Of a stretch of 64,000 nt of DNA, positions 8,792 to 17,825 are shown piece after piece; position 1 is the stretch's first letter; every line of letters begins with the position of its first letter. The DNA is from Ruminococcus callidus (GTDB lineage Bacteria > Bacillota > Clostridia > Oscillospirales > Ruminococcaceae). Location of the stretch: assembly GCF_020709055.1 (NCBI RefSeq), contig NZ_JAJFCK010000013.1, positions 1 to 64,000 of the forward strand, read 5' to 3'. Under the pieces are notes generated by a model. That model was not told the origin of the DNA and ran no database searches. It worked only from the letters and a program-made list of their open reading frames with translations. Made by a program: the position numbers and the translations under genes.

Positions 8792-10999
8792 TTACGGGAA
8801 CATGCCATCCCAGAGCAGATCTCCGTTGTGCTCCAAATTCAAGCCGGTCTCCTTTTCGTAATATGCCATATCCGCCAGAACGAAAACGCCGTTTCTTTCG
8901 CACAGAATGCCGGCTTCTGCCGCTTTGGAAAACGCATGCCGCCGCAGCGAAACGGTATAGCGCTGCAGTTTTCGCCTGACTGAAAACTTTCCGGATTCCA
9001 GCTTTGCCAGAAGTGCTTTTGCTGTGTCATCTGTAGGGATCACAACGCCGACCGTGTCCTCTTGGATGAACCGGAAATTTTCCGCATATGTCCGAAACGG
9101 CAGATTGTCGATCCCCGCAGCATCCCTGGCAATGGTATTGCTCCTGATCTCGTCCTTATCGCAAAATGTGTAGAACTGTCGATAATAGGTCCCGATGCAT
9201 TCCGGGGCGGCGATCTCCGGGCATTTCTGACGCGCTGCCTTTGTAAACTGCACCCGTTGCTCCAGCGTGCGGGGCACACGCTCCTCAGTTTCAAAGATAT
9301 AGACGTCACCCTTTTGCAGTTTTCCTTCCCGGTTGCACCGTCCGGCAGACTGCAAAATATTGTCCAGCCCTGCCATCTGCCGGAATACTGCGGAAAAGTC
9401 AAGGTCTACCCCGGCTTCCACCAGAGAGGTAGAAACCACCGTGATGGGGACACCCTTTTTCAGGTCTGCCCGGATCTCCCCAATCACACGAGAACGGTCT
9501 GCTGGTATCATGTCTGTGGAAAGGTGATATTTCTTCCCCGAAACCTGTGCAAAGACTTCTCGGGCAGACTTTCGCTGATTGACAATAATTAAACTGCTGG
9601 GATAGGCAGAAGCCTTTTCCAGCACATTATCATAGTCTGTCATCCCCAGAAAGTGAAAACGGCACTTCTGAAAAGCGGCAAAATCGGTGCGGTCAGTGAT
9701 GAGCGGACAAACCGGAATTCCTGGTAGATACCGCTGAAACAGCTCCGTATAATCCGGCATCGTTGCAGACAGAAAGATGGCTTCGCTGTTCAGATAGCGG
9801 ATCAGATAGCCGATGCCGCGCAGACAGGGCTGGAGCAGTTCCACCGGAAGCAGGTGCACCTCGTCAAACACGATCACAGCATCCGCCATATTGTGCAGCT
9901 TACGCAGTCCGGTGCCTTTATAATGGTAGAGTGACTGAAAAAACTGTACACTTGTGGTAACGAGAAACGGCGCATCCCAATTCTCTGTGGCAGACTTTCG
10001 GCGCTGTGCCGCAGAAACCGTGTCGTCTGCCTGCTCCTCCGGATCAGTATCGTAGACATAATTGGAATGGTGCTGCAAAATGTCCGCGTACTGTCCGAAC
10101 TCCTGTTCGAATTGCTCGGCAGTCTGCTCAATGATGCTTGTATATGGTATTACATAGATGATCCGCTTTTTTCCGGTATTGTTCAGCACTTTTTGCAGTG
10201 CAATCTTCAGGCTGCACAGCGTCTTTCCGCTGCCGGTAGGCATATTCAAAATAGAGATGGGCGCATCACTTTGCGCGGCATTCTGAAACGCCTGCTGCTG
10301 CAAGCGCTGCCGTGCCTTTTGCAACGGTGTTTCAGCCCGGAATCCGGAAAGCTTCTGGTTCAGCGCTTTCAGAACTTCGGCAAAGTCTGCAGACAGACCG
10401 CGTTGCTTCTGCGGATTACAAAACTGCTCCGTGTCCAGAAAATCGGCATCTGTCAGACAAGAAAAAACATATCGTGTAAAAAAGGCATACCGCTCCAGCA
10501 TTTCCGTCTGATCTTTTGCCCGGAGTAGCTCTTGCATCATGGCAGCGGCATCCGGGATCGCCAGAGGCACATCCTTCTGATAGGCGCTGAAATCCCGTTC
10601 CCCGGTATAATCCGGCGCTCGCCCCAACCGATGATACAATGCAGTTCCGTCATAAGGATACCCTCTGCCGGACTTCGTTCCGCCGTCCGGCAGTCCGGTA
10701 TGATGCCCGGCAATGCAGTATTCCAGCATCCAGGCAACGCATTCCTCCATCTTGTTTTTCGACATCTGATCCAGAGCGATCGCGCCGCAGGCGGAATGCT
10801 CGAACTTCGGCTTTCCGGTCATCAGACGCTGCTGAAATGCCGGCGCATATTTTCCGATGTCATGATAGCGTCCGGCAGCCCGGCAAATCTCCCGAAGCAT
10901 TTCCTTCGAGAATGCACCCGCCATATCAGAAACATTGGTCAGATGCTCCAGAACCATTTGCTTCTCGCCGTCCTCCCGAATATGTGCATAATATTCCAT
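8792..10999 (-). CDS. cas3: CRISPR-associated nuclease-helicase Cas3
   Basis: This 735-residue protein has an N-terminal HD nuclease domain (RYHDIGKYAPAFQQ near residue 46, HSACG, GHHTGLPDGG). A superfamily 2 helicase follows with Walker A NMPTGSGKT near residue 255, a DEVH box, FLSATMP and the C-terminal QSAGRCNREGK motif. It nicks and unwinds DNA marked by Cascade. The ATG at 10999 follows GAGGTGG; a GTG three codons upstream is less likely. It is first in the locus, behind a near-consensus promoter, and is followed by a 279-nt control region rather than directly by cas5c. Confidence 0.96.
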   Translation of the reverse strand: MEYYAHIREDGEKQMVLEHLTNVSDMAGAFSKEMLREICRAAGRYHDIGKYAPAFQQRLMTGKPKFEHSACGAIALDQMSKNKMEECVAWMLEYCIAGHHTGLPDGGTKSGRGYPYDGTALYHRLGRAPDYTGERDFSAYQKDVPLAIPDAAAMMQELLRAKDQTEMLERYAFFTRYVFSCLTDADFLDTEQFCNPQKQRGLSADFAEVLKALNQKLSGFRAETPLQKARQRLQQQAFQNAAQSDAPISILNMPTGSGKTLCSLKIALQKVLNNTGKKRIIYVIPYTSIIEQTAEQFEQEFGQYADILQHHSNYVYDTDPEEQADDTVSAAQRRKSATENWDAPFLVTTSVQFFQSLYHYKGTGLRKLHNMADAVIVFDEVHLLPVELLQPCLRGIGYLIRYLNSEAIFLSATMPDYTELFQRYLPGIPVCPLITDRTDFAAFQKCRFHFLGMTDYDNVLEKASAYPSSLIIVNQRKSAREVFAQVSGKKYHLSTDMIPADRSRVIGEIRADLKKGVPITVVSTSLVEAGVDLDFSAVFRQMAGLDNILQSAGRCNREGKLQKGDVYIFETEERVPRTLEQRVQFTKAARQKCPEIAAPECIGTYYRQFYTFCDKDEIRSNTIARDAAGIDNLPFRTYAENFRFIQEDTVGVVIPTDDTAKALLAKLESGKFSVRRKLQRYTVSLRRHAFSKAAEAGILCERNGVFVLADMAYYEKETGLNLEHNGDLLWDGMFP

Positions 11000-11031
11000 T
11001 CTTTCCACCTCGGTATTGTTTATATGTTACA

Positions 11032-11060
11032 ATTATACCATAAACGACATAAAAATTCAA
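11032..11060 (-). promoter_or_regulatory. cas3 promoter
   Basis: On the minus strand TTGAAT (11055-11060) and TATAAT (11032-11037) are separated by 17 nt, with the Cas3 start about 33 nt downstream of the -10. Confidence 0.65.
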
Positions 11061-11648
11061 CTGTGGTTTTTCATTTTTTTACCGCAAGTTTCGACAAAAT
11101 TCGACAAAGCAGAAAAACACGTCTGCCAGTTCTAAAAATAGGGGATGTTGCAAAAACTTATGTGATACTGTCTATGGTTATAAATTATATTTGAACGGAC
11201 AGACGTGCGTCCCGCGGCTCTGCTATAATAAAGACAGTTCCAGATTACAGGTCACATCAAGGAAACCAGCAAAAAGATCGACGAATTGTAACTCTTTTTT
11301 GATGTTTACAATTCTAAATCATTTGAGGCGATAAAAGGATTGGAACAAGAAGCAATGGATGTCTAGGCGGGGGAAATCCAATAAAGCAAAACATCTATCG
11401 CAGATTAAGCGCTTTTTCGGGTGTGACCAATGATCACTTTAATAGCAAAAATAACAAAAAGAAACCTGAAAAACGAACGTATGTAAATATCGATAATCGT
11501 AGCGGGCATGGTGCTCTGATGATGTTGATATGTTTCAAACAACGTGTACAATTGCCTTTGTCAATAAAAAACTGAGCCACCTCGCTAATAAAAAAGCGAG
11601 CTGTCAAAATCTTTCAAATATGGCAACTTACAAGGATTTTCTACAAAC
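11061..11648. other. Gene-free interval between CRISPR locus and mannan operon
   Basis: No ORF with recognisable content is seen in these 590 bases. The interval holds the far side of the cas3 promoter, an isolated TATAAT-like box near 11221-11227 and several AT-rich, stop-filled stretches that may be remnants of a lost gene. At the right end is a terminator-like hairpin for the GH26 operon. Confidence 0.5.
11566..11600 (-). terminator. Possible terminator of the mannan operon
   Basis: CTCGCT (11581-11586) can pair with AGCGAG (11595-11600). In the minus direction a T-rich run (complement of 11566-11572) follows a few bases later. The T run is not directly joined to the stem, so the call is weak. 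Confidence 0.35.
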
Positions 11649-12608
11649 TCAGATAATTTTTCTTCTATGATCCATTGTAAGAGCATAATCACTTGCATAC
11701 ATTTTCTGCAACTGCGTTGTTGAATTATATTGCTCACCGATACAGAATTCTTTTGACCATGTCATATAATATGCCCATGGCGTATGCGACTGTTCCAGCA
11801 TTTCAACATCCGGAAGATATCCTACTTCCGCCAGAGCAGCCACTTTATTTTTTGTTGTTGATGCAATGAGTTTCATGTAATCCTCATGATAATCTGTTCT
11901 TGCGTATTTTTCCAGATAAATGTCCACAGAGATTACATCAACATATGCATCACCAGGGTATCTTTCTTTCAGACGGCAATTCCAGACCCAAAGCAAATGA
12001 TTCAGATGATGTACCTGCGTATAATATTCAAACATCAGTTTGTATAATTCCTTTGCTGTTTCGGGGACTTTTGCACCCCACCAGAACCAATCTCCGTCTG
12101 ATTCGTGAAAAGGTCGCCACAATACTGGAATATCTGCCTCACGAAATTTCTTGAGTTCTTCTGCAATGATATCCATATCGTGATAAAACGCTGCACGTTC
12201 CGGTGTGCCGTCAATCAGGATGCGTGATGCATCAAAATCTGTATTTTTCGCATAAAAGCTCTTGTCATGACCGCCAATGGGAGAAAACCAGTGAAAAGAC
12301 AACGTCACAATACCGCCGGTTGCTTCTGCCCATTTCAGTGCAGTTTCCATGGTATTTCGATTTTCATAAACCTCAGTAAGGCAGGCGTCTGACGCATCGT
12401 TATCATTGATGTTCGGCGAATATGCCAGCATTTCAAACCCGCGGAGCAAGGGCTCTTTTCCCGTTTTGCTTTTGATATAGTCAATTTCCTCCATTGGATT
12501 TGTCTGGGTGTGCTGTCCGGTGATAATCGCTTTTCCTGCGGTTTCTGAAAGAAAATTCAGAAGTGCTTTTGCTTTTTCTGTTGCATTGGAATTGACTGTG
12601 TTTTGCAT
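11649..12608 (-). CDS. GH26 beta-mannanase, cytoplasmic
   Basis: This 319-residue GH26 enzyme has the acid/base Glu in VLWRPFHESDGDWFWWG and the likely nucleophile Glu in AALAEVGYLPD. It cleaves beta-1,4-mannosidic bonds. There is no signal peptide, so it probably acts on imported manno-oligosaccharides rather than polymer. It has an AGGAGG site before the ATG and is the last gene of the operon, apparently the only intact enzyme in it: the other three have a frameshift, a deletion and a nonsense codon. Confidence 0.88.
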   Translation of the reverse strand: MQNTVNSNATEKAKALLNFLSETAGKAIITGQHTQTNPMEEIDYIKSKTGKEPLLRGFEMLAYSPNINDNDASDACLTEVYENRNTMETALKWAEATGGIVTLSFHWFSPIGGHDKSFYAKNTDFDASRILIDGTPERAAFYHDMDIIAEELKKFREADIPVLWRPFHESDGDWFWWGAKVPETAKELYKLMFEYYTQVHHLNHLLWVWNCRLKERYPGDAYVDVISVDIYLEKYARTDYHEDYMKLIASTTKNKVAALAEVGYLPDVEMLEQSHTPWAYYMTWSKEFCIGEQYNSTTQLQKMYASDYALTMDHRRKII

Positions 12609-12632
12609 GAGTTATACCTCCTGTCATGTTTT

Positions 12633-14125
12633 TTATACGCTTTTGAAAAATGGAGAAACCGGATTTCCGCTTTCTGTAAACAAGACTGCCTCACCAAAAT
12701 TGTACCAGGCATATTTGACGGCAGATGGAAATTTGACTGCAGAATTTGATATGCAGAGCATATTTCCGTGAATTACGTCTGCTTTTGCAGGATAAAATAT
12801 ATTGTCTTCTCCAGAAATTTCAAAAGGGCGGCTATCTGCTGTCTGCATAACCAATTTTTCATGCAGATGATCAAATGTCACATATAGCTTCCCATTGTCT
12901 GAAAACAGCTGTGCTGCTGTTGCTGTGATCGTTCCCTGTCTGTCGTATACCAGATTTTTCGCAAGCTGAAACAAATGTTCTCCCGGTGTTTTTTTATCCA
13001 ACGGATGAATATTGTCATATTCACCGCAGTCTGCCAGAGAGATCATACCAGTATTTTGAATCATCATGGAGGCAATGTATTGCTGTTCTCTCTGCAACGC
13101 CCAACAACTGTCATCCTTTTCACCATCTGCAAGATACATTGGCAGCTGAACAAACAAAAACGGCAGATTCCAGTCATTCCAATCCATTCTCCATTGTTTC
13201 ACAAGCATCTGCATCATATCCGAATAATCTGCGTACCGCTGCACGTCTTCTTCCCCCTGGTAGTATAAAAATCCACGCAGAGAATAAGGTGCTACACGCC
13301 GAATCATTGTTTCATAAAGTCCATTGGGACGAAACGGCGACTGCCACCCAACTGGCTGCGGCCACGGACATTCTCCGCAAATTTTATGGATTTCTTTCCA
13401 CGATGCCTGAGGAGCTTTCTGCTTTACTTCTTCTGTGCTTTTTAACCAACGCTGATACGCACAGTTGTATTCTTCCATTTCTTTCGCATACTGCCGGGAA
13501 GATTTTTTTCCTACAAGAGCTGTATATTTTTCCAGATAATTTTTTCCGCTTTCCAGTTTTGCAAGCTGTTCTCTGCTCATCCAACAGGTAATGGAACTTT
13601 CGCCCCAATAGCAATCTATGATGCCTACGATGCAATGCAGCGTTTCTGAAAGACGGCTTGCAAAATAAAATGCTATGGCTGACATTCCGCCCACATTTCG
13701 GTTATCTGCAATCTGCCATGTACTGTTTTCTTCCTGCTCTTTCTGATTTTCATCTAGCATAGAACATTTTGGGACTTGATAAAACCGTATGTTTTTTCCG
13801 CTGTATTCCTCAGAAACCTTGATGCCGTTTTCACTGTCTTTCAGTGCCAGTTCCATGTTGCTTTGACCGCCGGCAAGCCAAACTTCTCCAACAGCTACAT
13901 TTTGAATTCCGCTGTATCTGATGCCACAAGTGTATATCCTGTTCCGGCACATAATGGCTGTAAAGCAATTTTCCATGAACCATCAGCACAAACCATGGTA
14001 TCCGCAATCGCTGTAAAAAGCGATACTGTCACAACAGTGCCGGGCGTTCCTGTTCCCCACACTTGTATCGGCTTGTTACGCTGTATCACCATATTGTCCT
14101 GAAATATTCCTGCTAATTTTAACAT
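12633..14125 (-). pseudogene. Sialate O-acetylesterase-like carbohydrate esterase, frameshifted
   Basis: The N-terminal part starts at 14125 ([19 protein letters not shown]) and stops at 13895 after 76 residues. The rest continues in another frame from about 13915 with IQNVAVGEVWLAGGQSNME, the SGNH block I of this esterase family, to 12633. Homologues read through without a break. Such enzymes remove acetyl groups from sugars such as acetylated mannan. The start has a GAGGGAAG site and overlaps the GH130 stop by 7 nt. An intact ancestor could have had TTCAAAATTCAAAA here; loss of one 7-bp copy would give exactly this frame change (inference). Confidence 0.85.
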
Positions 14126-15069
14126 GATTGTACTTCCCTCATAAATTCGATATTTTTATCGATCAACTCACAGCGCTGCTTGACACAGTCTGCACTGCGG
14201 AGTGGATCACCAGGCGTATGAAACGCATAATCCAAAAGCCGCTTGATGTCAGTCGTAGCAACGTGCAACCGGGTGTCAGACGATGCATAATAGATATAAA
14301 CAGCACCATCCTGGCGGACGATCGCACCGTTGGTGAAAACCACATTGGAAACATCGCCCACACGCTCTTTACCCTGCGGCGCTAGGAGGTAGCCGGAGGG
14401 TTCTGCGATTACCTTCCACGGCTCGTACAGGTCGGTAACGAACACATACAGCACATAGCGAAGTCCTGCTGCTGTATTCCGCACGCCGTGCGCCAGATGC
14501 AGCCAGCCCTTTTCTGTTTCGATCGGGACAGCACCAGCACCGTTTTTGGATTCGGTGATGGTATGATACTTCCGCAGGCTGGTCATGCGTTCTTCTTCGA
14601 TCACAGCATTTGTGATATCGTCTGCCAGCCCAAAGCCGATACCGCCGCCGGAACCCGTTTCAATGAAGCCGTCCATAGGTCTGGTGTAAAACACATACTT
14701 GCCGTCTACAAATTTGGGCAGCACAATGGGCTTTTCCCGAAAGCGGAAGTTGTCGATGCCGTTTTCGCTCTCTGCCACAGCAAAAAAGCTTTTCCGGTCA
14801 TTGCCCTCTACCCGAACCACCAGACAATACTTTCCGTCCAGATAGATTGCTCCGGCATTGAATACGGCATTGACACCCAGACGCTCCATGAAAAACGGGT
14901 TCGTCTCCGGGTTCAGGTCGTACCGCCAGTGCAACGGCACATGGTCACGAGTCAGCACCGGATTTTTCCAGCGCAGATAAATGCCATTGTAAAAAGACGA
15001 TTTCTCATTTTTGCGACTGAGCAGCTCTTCCTGTTTTTCTTTCTGCCGCAGATATTTTGCATGATACAT
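14119..15069 (-). CDS. GH130 mannosylglucose phosphorylase with internal deletion
   Basis: The N-terminal half ([46 protein letters not shown]) and the C-terminal half ([38 protein letters not shown]) match 4-O-beta-mannosyl-D-glucose phosphorylases. Family members have about 390 residues, this one 316. The missing 70 or so residues lie at one point near residue 118 (EKPIVLP directly joined to KFVDGKY), in frame. That segment normally includes the Asp proposed as general acid, so the protein is probably inactive. It has an AGGAGG site before the ATG. Confidence 0.85.
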   Translation of the reverse strand: MYHAKYLRQKEKQEELLSRKNEKSSFYNGIYLRWKNPVLTRDHVPLHWRYDLNPETNPFFMERLGVNAVFNAGAIYLDGKYCLVVRVEGNDRKSFFAVAESENGIDNFRFREKPIVLPKFVDGKYVFYTRPMDGFIETGSGGGIGFGLADDITNAVIEEERMTSLRKYHTITESKNGAGAVPIETEKGWLHLAHGVRNTAAGLRYVLYVFVTDLYEPWKVIAEPSGYLLAPQGKERVGDVSNVVFTNGAIVRQDGAVYIYYASSDTRLHVATTDIKRLLDYAFHTPGDPLRSADCVKQRCELIDKNIEFMREVQSC

Positions 15070-15084
15070 TTTGATTTCCTCCTG

Positions 15085-16263
15085 TTATGATGCTGTTGAA
15101 AGTCTTTGAACCATCTCAATGCACATTCTGCCATTGTGATAAGGACATTTCCAAGCGTGTGCCAAAGCCTGATTTGGTTTTGTGGTGTTGTCAGGAGAAA
15201 TATCTTCGATCCATTCTCCTGTTTTTTTGTCAATCACATATTTCTGAATATAATTCCAGACACCTTCTGCAATTTTTAAATATTCTGTTCGCTGCGGCTG
15301 ATTCTGATATGCATTGTAAAAACCGGTTACTGCTTCTGCCTGCGCCCACCATACCTTTTTCGCATTGACAACACCTCTTTCAAATTCATCATTCATTGCC
15401 TGATTCTGTGCATCAATGCCATTCTTGTAAGCACCGTCTGCCAGACACTCGATCACAGGGAGCATCTCTTCGTAATATGCTTTATCGTCAAGCACCTGAC
15501 ATGCTCTGTCGATCAGCTAGGACGCTTCAATATCGTGTCCATAGGATTCCAGTTCAATCAAAGAATGATAGGACTTATCAAAAAACACACGGCAAATCTC
15601 CTTATCGGCATCGTAAACCTTGAATTTAAAAATGCGAAGGATTTCCCGAATGGAATCTCCGACTGCATAAAATTCATCTGCTTTGTAAAGCTCTGTATAA
15701 GCTTCCAGAACGTGAAGAAGTGTATTCATGGTACGTTCTGCCATGACACCATTTTCTGACAGCTTGTCATTGGAAACCGGCGAAAAATCACGGCTGAACG
15801 CCTCAAAATAGCCCTCATGATCACGACACTTGCTTTCGATAATCTGATATAAGCTGTAGGAAAGATTCAGTGCCTCTTTTTTCCCGCTTGCCTGATAATA
15901 AACAGAAAGGGCATAGATGGCGAACGCCTGATTGTACGTGTGCTTTGTCGTATCCTCCGGCGTTCCGTCTGCCTGTACAGACCAGAACATACCACCGTAT
16001 CTGCTGTCATAGAAATGTTCTGCAAGAAATTGATAAGCATGGTCTGCTTTTTCCAGAAGTTCCGGCTTTTTCAGCAACTGATAAGAGGCTGCATAAAACC
16101 ATAGAATGCGGCTGTTCAGGATACAGCCCTTCACACTGTCTTTTACAGGTTTTCCGTCAGAATCTGCATAGCCATAAAAACCGCCCTTTTCAAAATCCGT
16201 CATCTGATTCCAAAACGGAATGATATTCTTTTCGAGATGCTCCTGAAATACCTTTGCTTTCAT
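15085..16263 (-). pseudogene. Cellobiose 2-epimerase (AGE family) with in-frame amber codon
   Basis: The gene reads as 392 residues, the usual length, with one in-frame TAG at 15517-15519. The sequence around it is YGHDIEAS, stop, LIDRACQVLDD. Family members have Trp at this place, so TGG to TAG is the simplest explanation. The enzyme converts beta-mannosyl-mannose to mannosyl-glucose, the substrate of the GH130 phosphorylase encoded next. The 5' ORF (248 residues) contains the FEKGGFYGYAD and HTYNQAFAIY motifs. It has an AGGAGG site and is first gene of the operon. Confidence 0.88.
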
Positions 16264-16378
16264 ATGCGAATCCTCCTTAAGGCTTGATGAATTTTCATTG
16301 ATTCTATTTTACACCTGTCAGGTATCCTGTTTCTATGAAATAGAACGCAAAAAATTGTACAAACCGATTATTTGCGGA

Positions 16379-16408
16379 TTGACGAAAGATACTGGTTTAT
16401 GATACAAT
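16379..16408 (+). promoter_or_regulatory. Promoter of the truncated AraC gene
   Basis: TTGACG (16379-16384) and TACAAT (16403-16408), 18-nt spacing, are followed by a GGGAGG ribosome site and the ATG at 16430. The promoter seems intact although its gene is not. Confidence 0.5.
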
Positions 16409-16429
16409 ACAGATTGGGAGGAATGGAAA

Positions 16430-16573
16430 ATGAAACTTTTTGAATACATCGACTTTATGCAGCAGCCTTATGACATTTTTTATACAGACAGCACGCACTC
16501 TCCGCTGCACTGGCACTATTACAGTGAAATTTTGTATCTCATCAGCGGCTCTGTCCGAATTGTCTGCAATTGA
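16430..16573 (+). pseudogene. AraC-family regulator, N-terminal stub
   Basis: It reads MKLFEYIDFMQQPYDIFYTD, then SPLHWHYYSEILYLISGSVRI, the cupin-like sensor domain start of AraC regulators, and stops after 47 residues. The rest of the sensor domain and both helix-turn-helix motifs are absent. It is divergent from the mannan operon, so it was probably its activator. The break coincides with the end of a radical SAM gene stub on the other strand. Confidence 0.75.
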
Positions 16574-16604
16574 TGTGCCATTGAAAAGCAAAATATGGTT
16601 TCAT
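16542..16604 (-). pseudogene. Radical SAM peptide maturase, 5' stub
   Basis: On the minus strand a good AGGAGG site precedes MKPYFAFQWHI, the very typical N-terminus of radical SAM maturases of Cys-rich peptides (it normally continues with the CxxxCxxC cluster region). The homology ends at about 16572, and out-of-context codons follow to a stop at 16542. It is downstream of the small precursor-like ORF at 16896-16976. The assignment rests on only 11 residues plus context. Confidence 0.5.
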
Positions 16605-16654
16605 AAAGTCATTTCCTCCTGATCTATTTCAAACGCAAAAGCGTACAATTCTCT

Positions 16655-16692
16655 CAGCAAACGCACCGCATCAAACGATGCGTCTGCTTTTT
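16655..16692 (+). terminator. Possible terminator
   Basis: CGCATC (16667-16672), loop AAAC, GATGCG (16677-16682), then TCTGCTTTTT on the plus strand. GCA/TGC pairs may extend the stem. It would stop transcripts from the AraC promoter. Confidence 0.4.
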
Positions 16693-16722
16693 GGAAGTGG
16701 TGTCATGTTACGTTACACTTTA

Positions 16723-16894
16723 GGCAATACCGCACAAAGAGCGTCTGGCGACTTTGCACGCCATCTGCTTGCAAATTTCCAGTCATATTTCACAAAAATG
16801 CTCGTGAATACATCCAGTATTCACTCCGCTTTTTGTTTCATCTGACGAAAAATTTGACGACGCATCTATCGCACAATCTTTGTGCGGTATTGCC
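16723..16894. mobile_element. 172-bp MITE-like element
   Basis: The ends are perfect inverted copies of GGCAATACCGCACAAAGA (18 bp), at 16723-16740 and 16877-16894. The element is bordered by TTTA on both sides (16719-16722 and 16895-16898), which looks like a 4-bp target duplication. No coding sequence lies inside. It sits between the precursor-like ORF and its maturase stub; the stop codon of the small ORF lies in the duplicated target. Confidence 0.75.
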
Positions 16895-16895
16895 T

Positions 16896-16976
16896 TTACT
16901 TCTTGTCCGGATCAGCTGCACCGCAAGCACCGCTGTCACCGCCAAAAGCAGCAACTCTGTTCAGCATTTCACTCAT
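16896..16976 (-). CDS. Small Cys-containing RiPP-precursor-like peptide
   Basis: This 26-residue ORF, MSEMLNRVAAFGGDSGACGA followed by ADPDKK, has a strong AAGGAGG site. The short leader-like N-terminus, Gly/Ala-rich core and GACGA motif recall ACGX-type peptide precursors, which pair with radical SAM maturases starting MKPYFAFQWHI, as found just downstream (16604). A promoter-like TTTTCA/TATGCT pair lies upstream. With the maturase destroyed, modification would need a partner elsewhere. It was too short for ordinary gene calling; function is inferred from context. Confidence 0.5.
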   Translation of the reverse strand: MSEMLNRVAAFGGDSGACGAADPDKK

Positions 16977-17071
16977 TGTGATTTCCTCCTTGTTTTTATT
17001 CAAGTTTCCCTGTTGTTATCAGCATACCACACATTTCTGCACTTGAAAAGTACGCACTTTTTTGTAAGGTA

Positions 17072-17087
17072 GTTACCAAAAGGTAAC
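17072..17087. promoter_or_regulatory. Palindromic operator candidate GTTACC-AAAA-GGTAAC
   Basis: A perfect 16-bp palindrome (6-bp arms) lies between the divergent precursor-like ORF and the HxlR gene, the right place and size for an HxlR-family binding site. Confidence 0.45.
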
Positions 17088-17154
17088 GATTGTGCATTTG
17101 CTGGGTTTTTGACGCTAAATTTTATTGTAAACAGTTTGTGAACGGCAAAATGTA

Positions 17155-17183
17155 TTGCAATTTCAACTGTAACCTGCTATAAT
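17155..17183 (+). promoter_or_regulatory. Promoter of the HxlR gene
   Basis: TTGCAA (17155-17160), 17 nt, TATAAT (17178-17183); the coding start is 17 nt downstream of the -10. Confidence 0.6.
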
Positions 17184-17199
17184 GAATGTAACATTCTAA

Positions 17200-17517
17200 A
17201 TGAAACAAATGAGATGTTATCATGATAAAAAAGAAGAATTGCCGGAATGCCCAGTGGCAATTACAGCACAGCTTATCGGCAACAAGTGGAAGCTGTTGAT
17301 TCTGCGTAATCTGCGAATGCGTCCATGGCGTTTTAACGAACTGCAAAAATCTCTGGAGGGGATTAGCCAGAAAGTGCTGACCCAGAGCCTGCGTTCCATG
17401 GAGGCTGATGGGATCATCGTCCGCACGGTTTATGCAGAAGTTCCGCCGAGAGTGGAATATTCCCTCAGCGAATTGGGTGACACCATGCGTCCGATTTTAG
17501 ACGCTATGGAGAAGTGA
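17200..17517 (+). CDS. HxlR-family winged-helix regulator
   Basis: This 105-residue protein has the HxlR pattern: CPVAITAQLIGNKWKLLILRNL, RFNELQKSLEGISQKVLTQSLR, and the wing PPRVEYSLSELGDTM. The Cys in ECPV is the conserved one used for redox or electrophile sensing in some members. It stands alone, with a palindrome upstream, divergent from the RiPP-like ORF. No strong ribosome site precedes the first ATG; a second ATG lies three codons in. Confidence 0.85.
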   Translation: MKQMRCYHDKKEELPECPVAITAQLIGNKWKLLILRNLRMRPWRFNELQKSLEGISQKVLTQSLRSMEADGIIVRTVYAEVPPRVEYSLSELGDTMRPILDAMEK

Positions 17518-17825
17518 GGGAATGATTATAAGGCAACGTTTCATTGAATCATAATATAATACGTAAAACTGCACTTGGACAGAAATGTTCAGGTGTAGTT
17601 CTTATGCCCGGTGCAATTCCCAAAGCAAATAATTCCCGGTTATTTGGGAACTTGAAAAAAGCTTAGCGTAAAATAAAAGTAGGCAAATAAAAAGGAGCAG
17701 CTGCAAAAAAACAGTTGCTCTTCAGGTCAAAAAATGCTAAAATGTAATTGGAACAAAACATAGAAAGCAAGTGACCCTAAAATGCGGAAAGCAAGATACA
17801 GAAAAAGCACGAAAAATCCAGGGAA
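17518..17825. other. Gene-free interval with hairpins
   Basis: It contains two hairpins: CTGCACTTG/CAGGTGTAG near 17568-17597 and GAGCAGCTG/CAGTTGCTC near 17695-17721. Neither has a strong T run on the plus strand. A 19-bp stretch starting ATTTGGGAACTTG recurs near 37645. No gene is seen. Confidence 0.4.

Noticed and set aside
11070-11080. TTC followed by a T run near the cas3 promoter as target of the crRNA-like guide
   Set aside because: Only six or so positions match in a poly-T stretch; the cas5c leader site is much better.
13890-13925. Programmed frameshift in the esterase gene
   Set aside because: There is no slippery heptamer with a downstream structure, and neighbouring genes are also damaged, so mutation is simpler.
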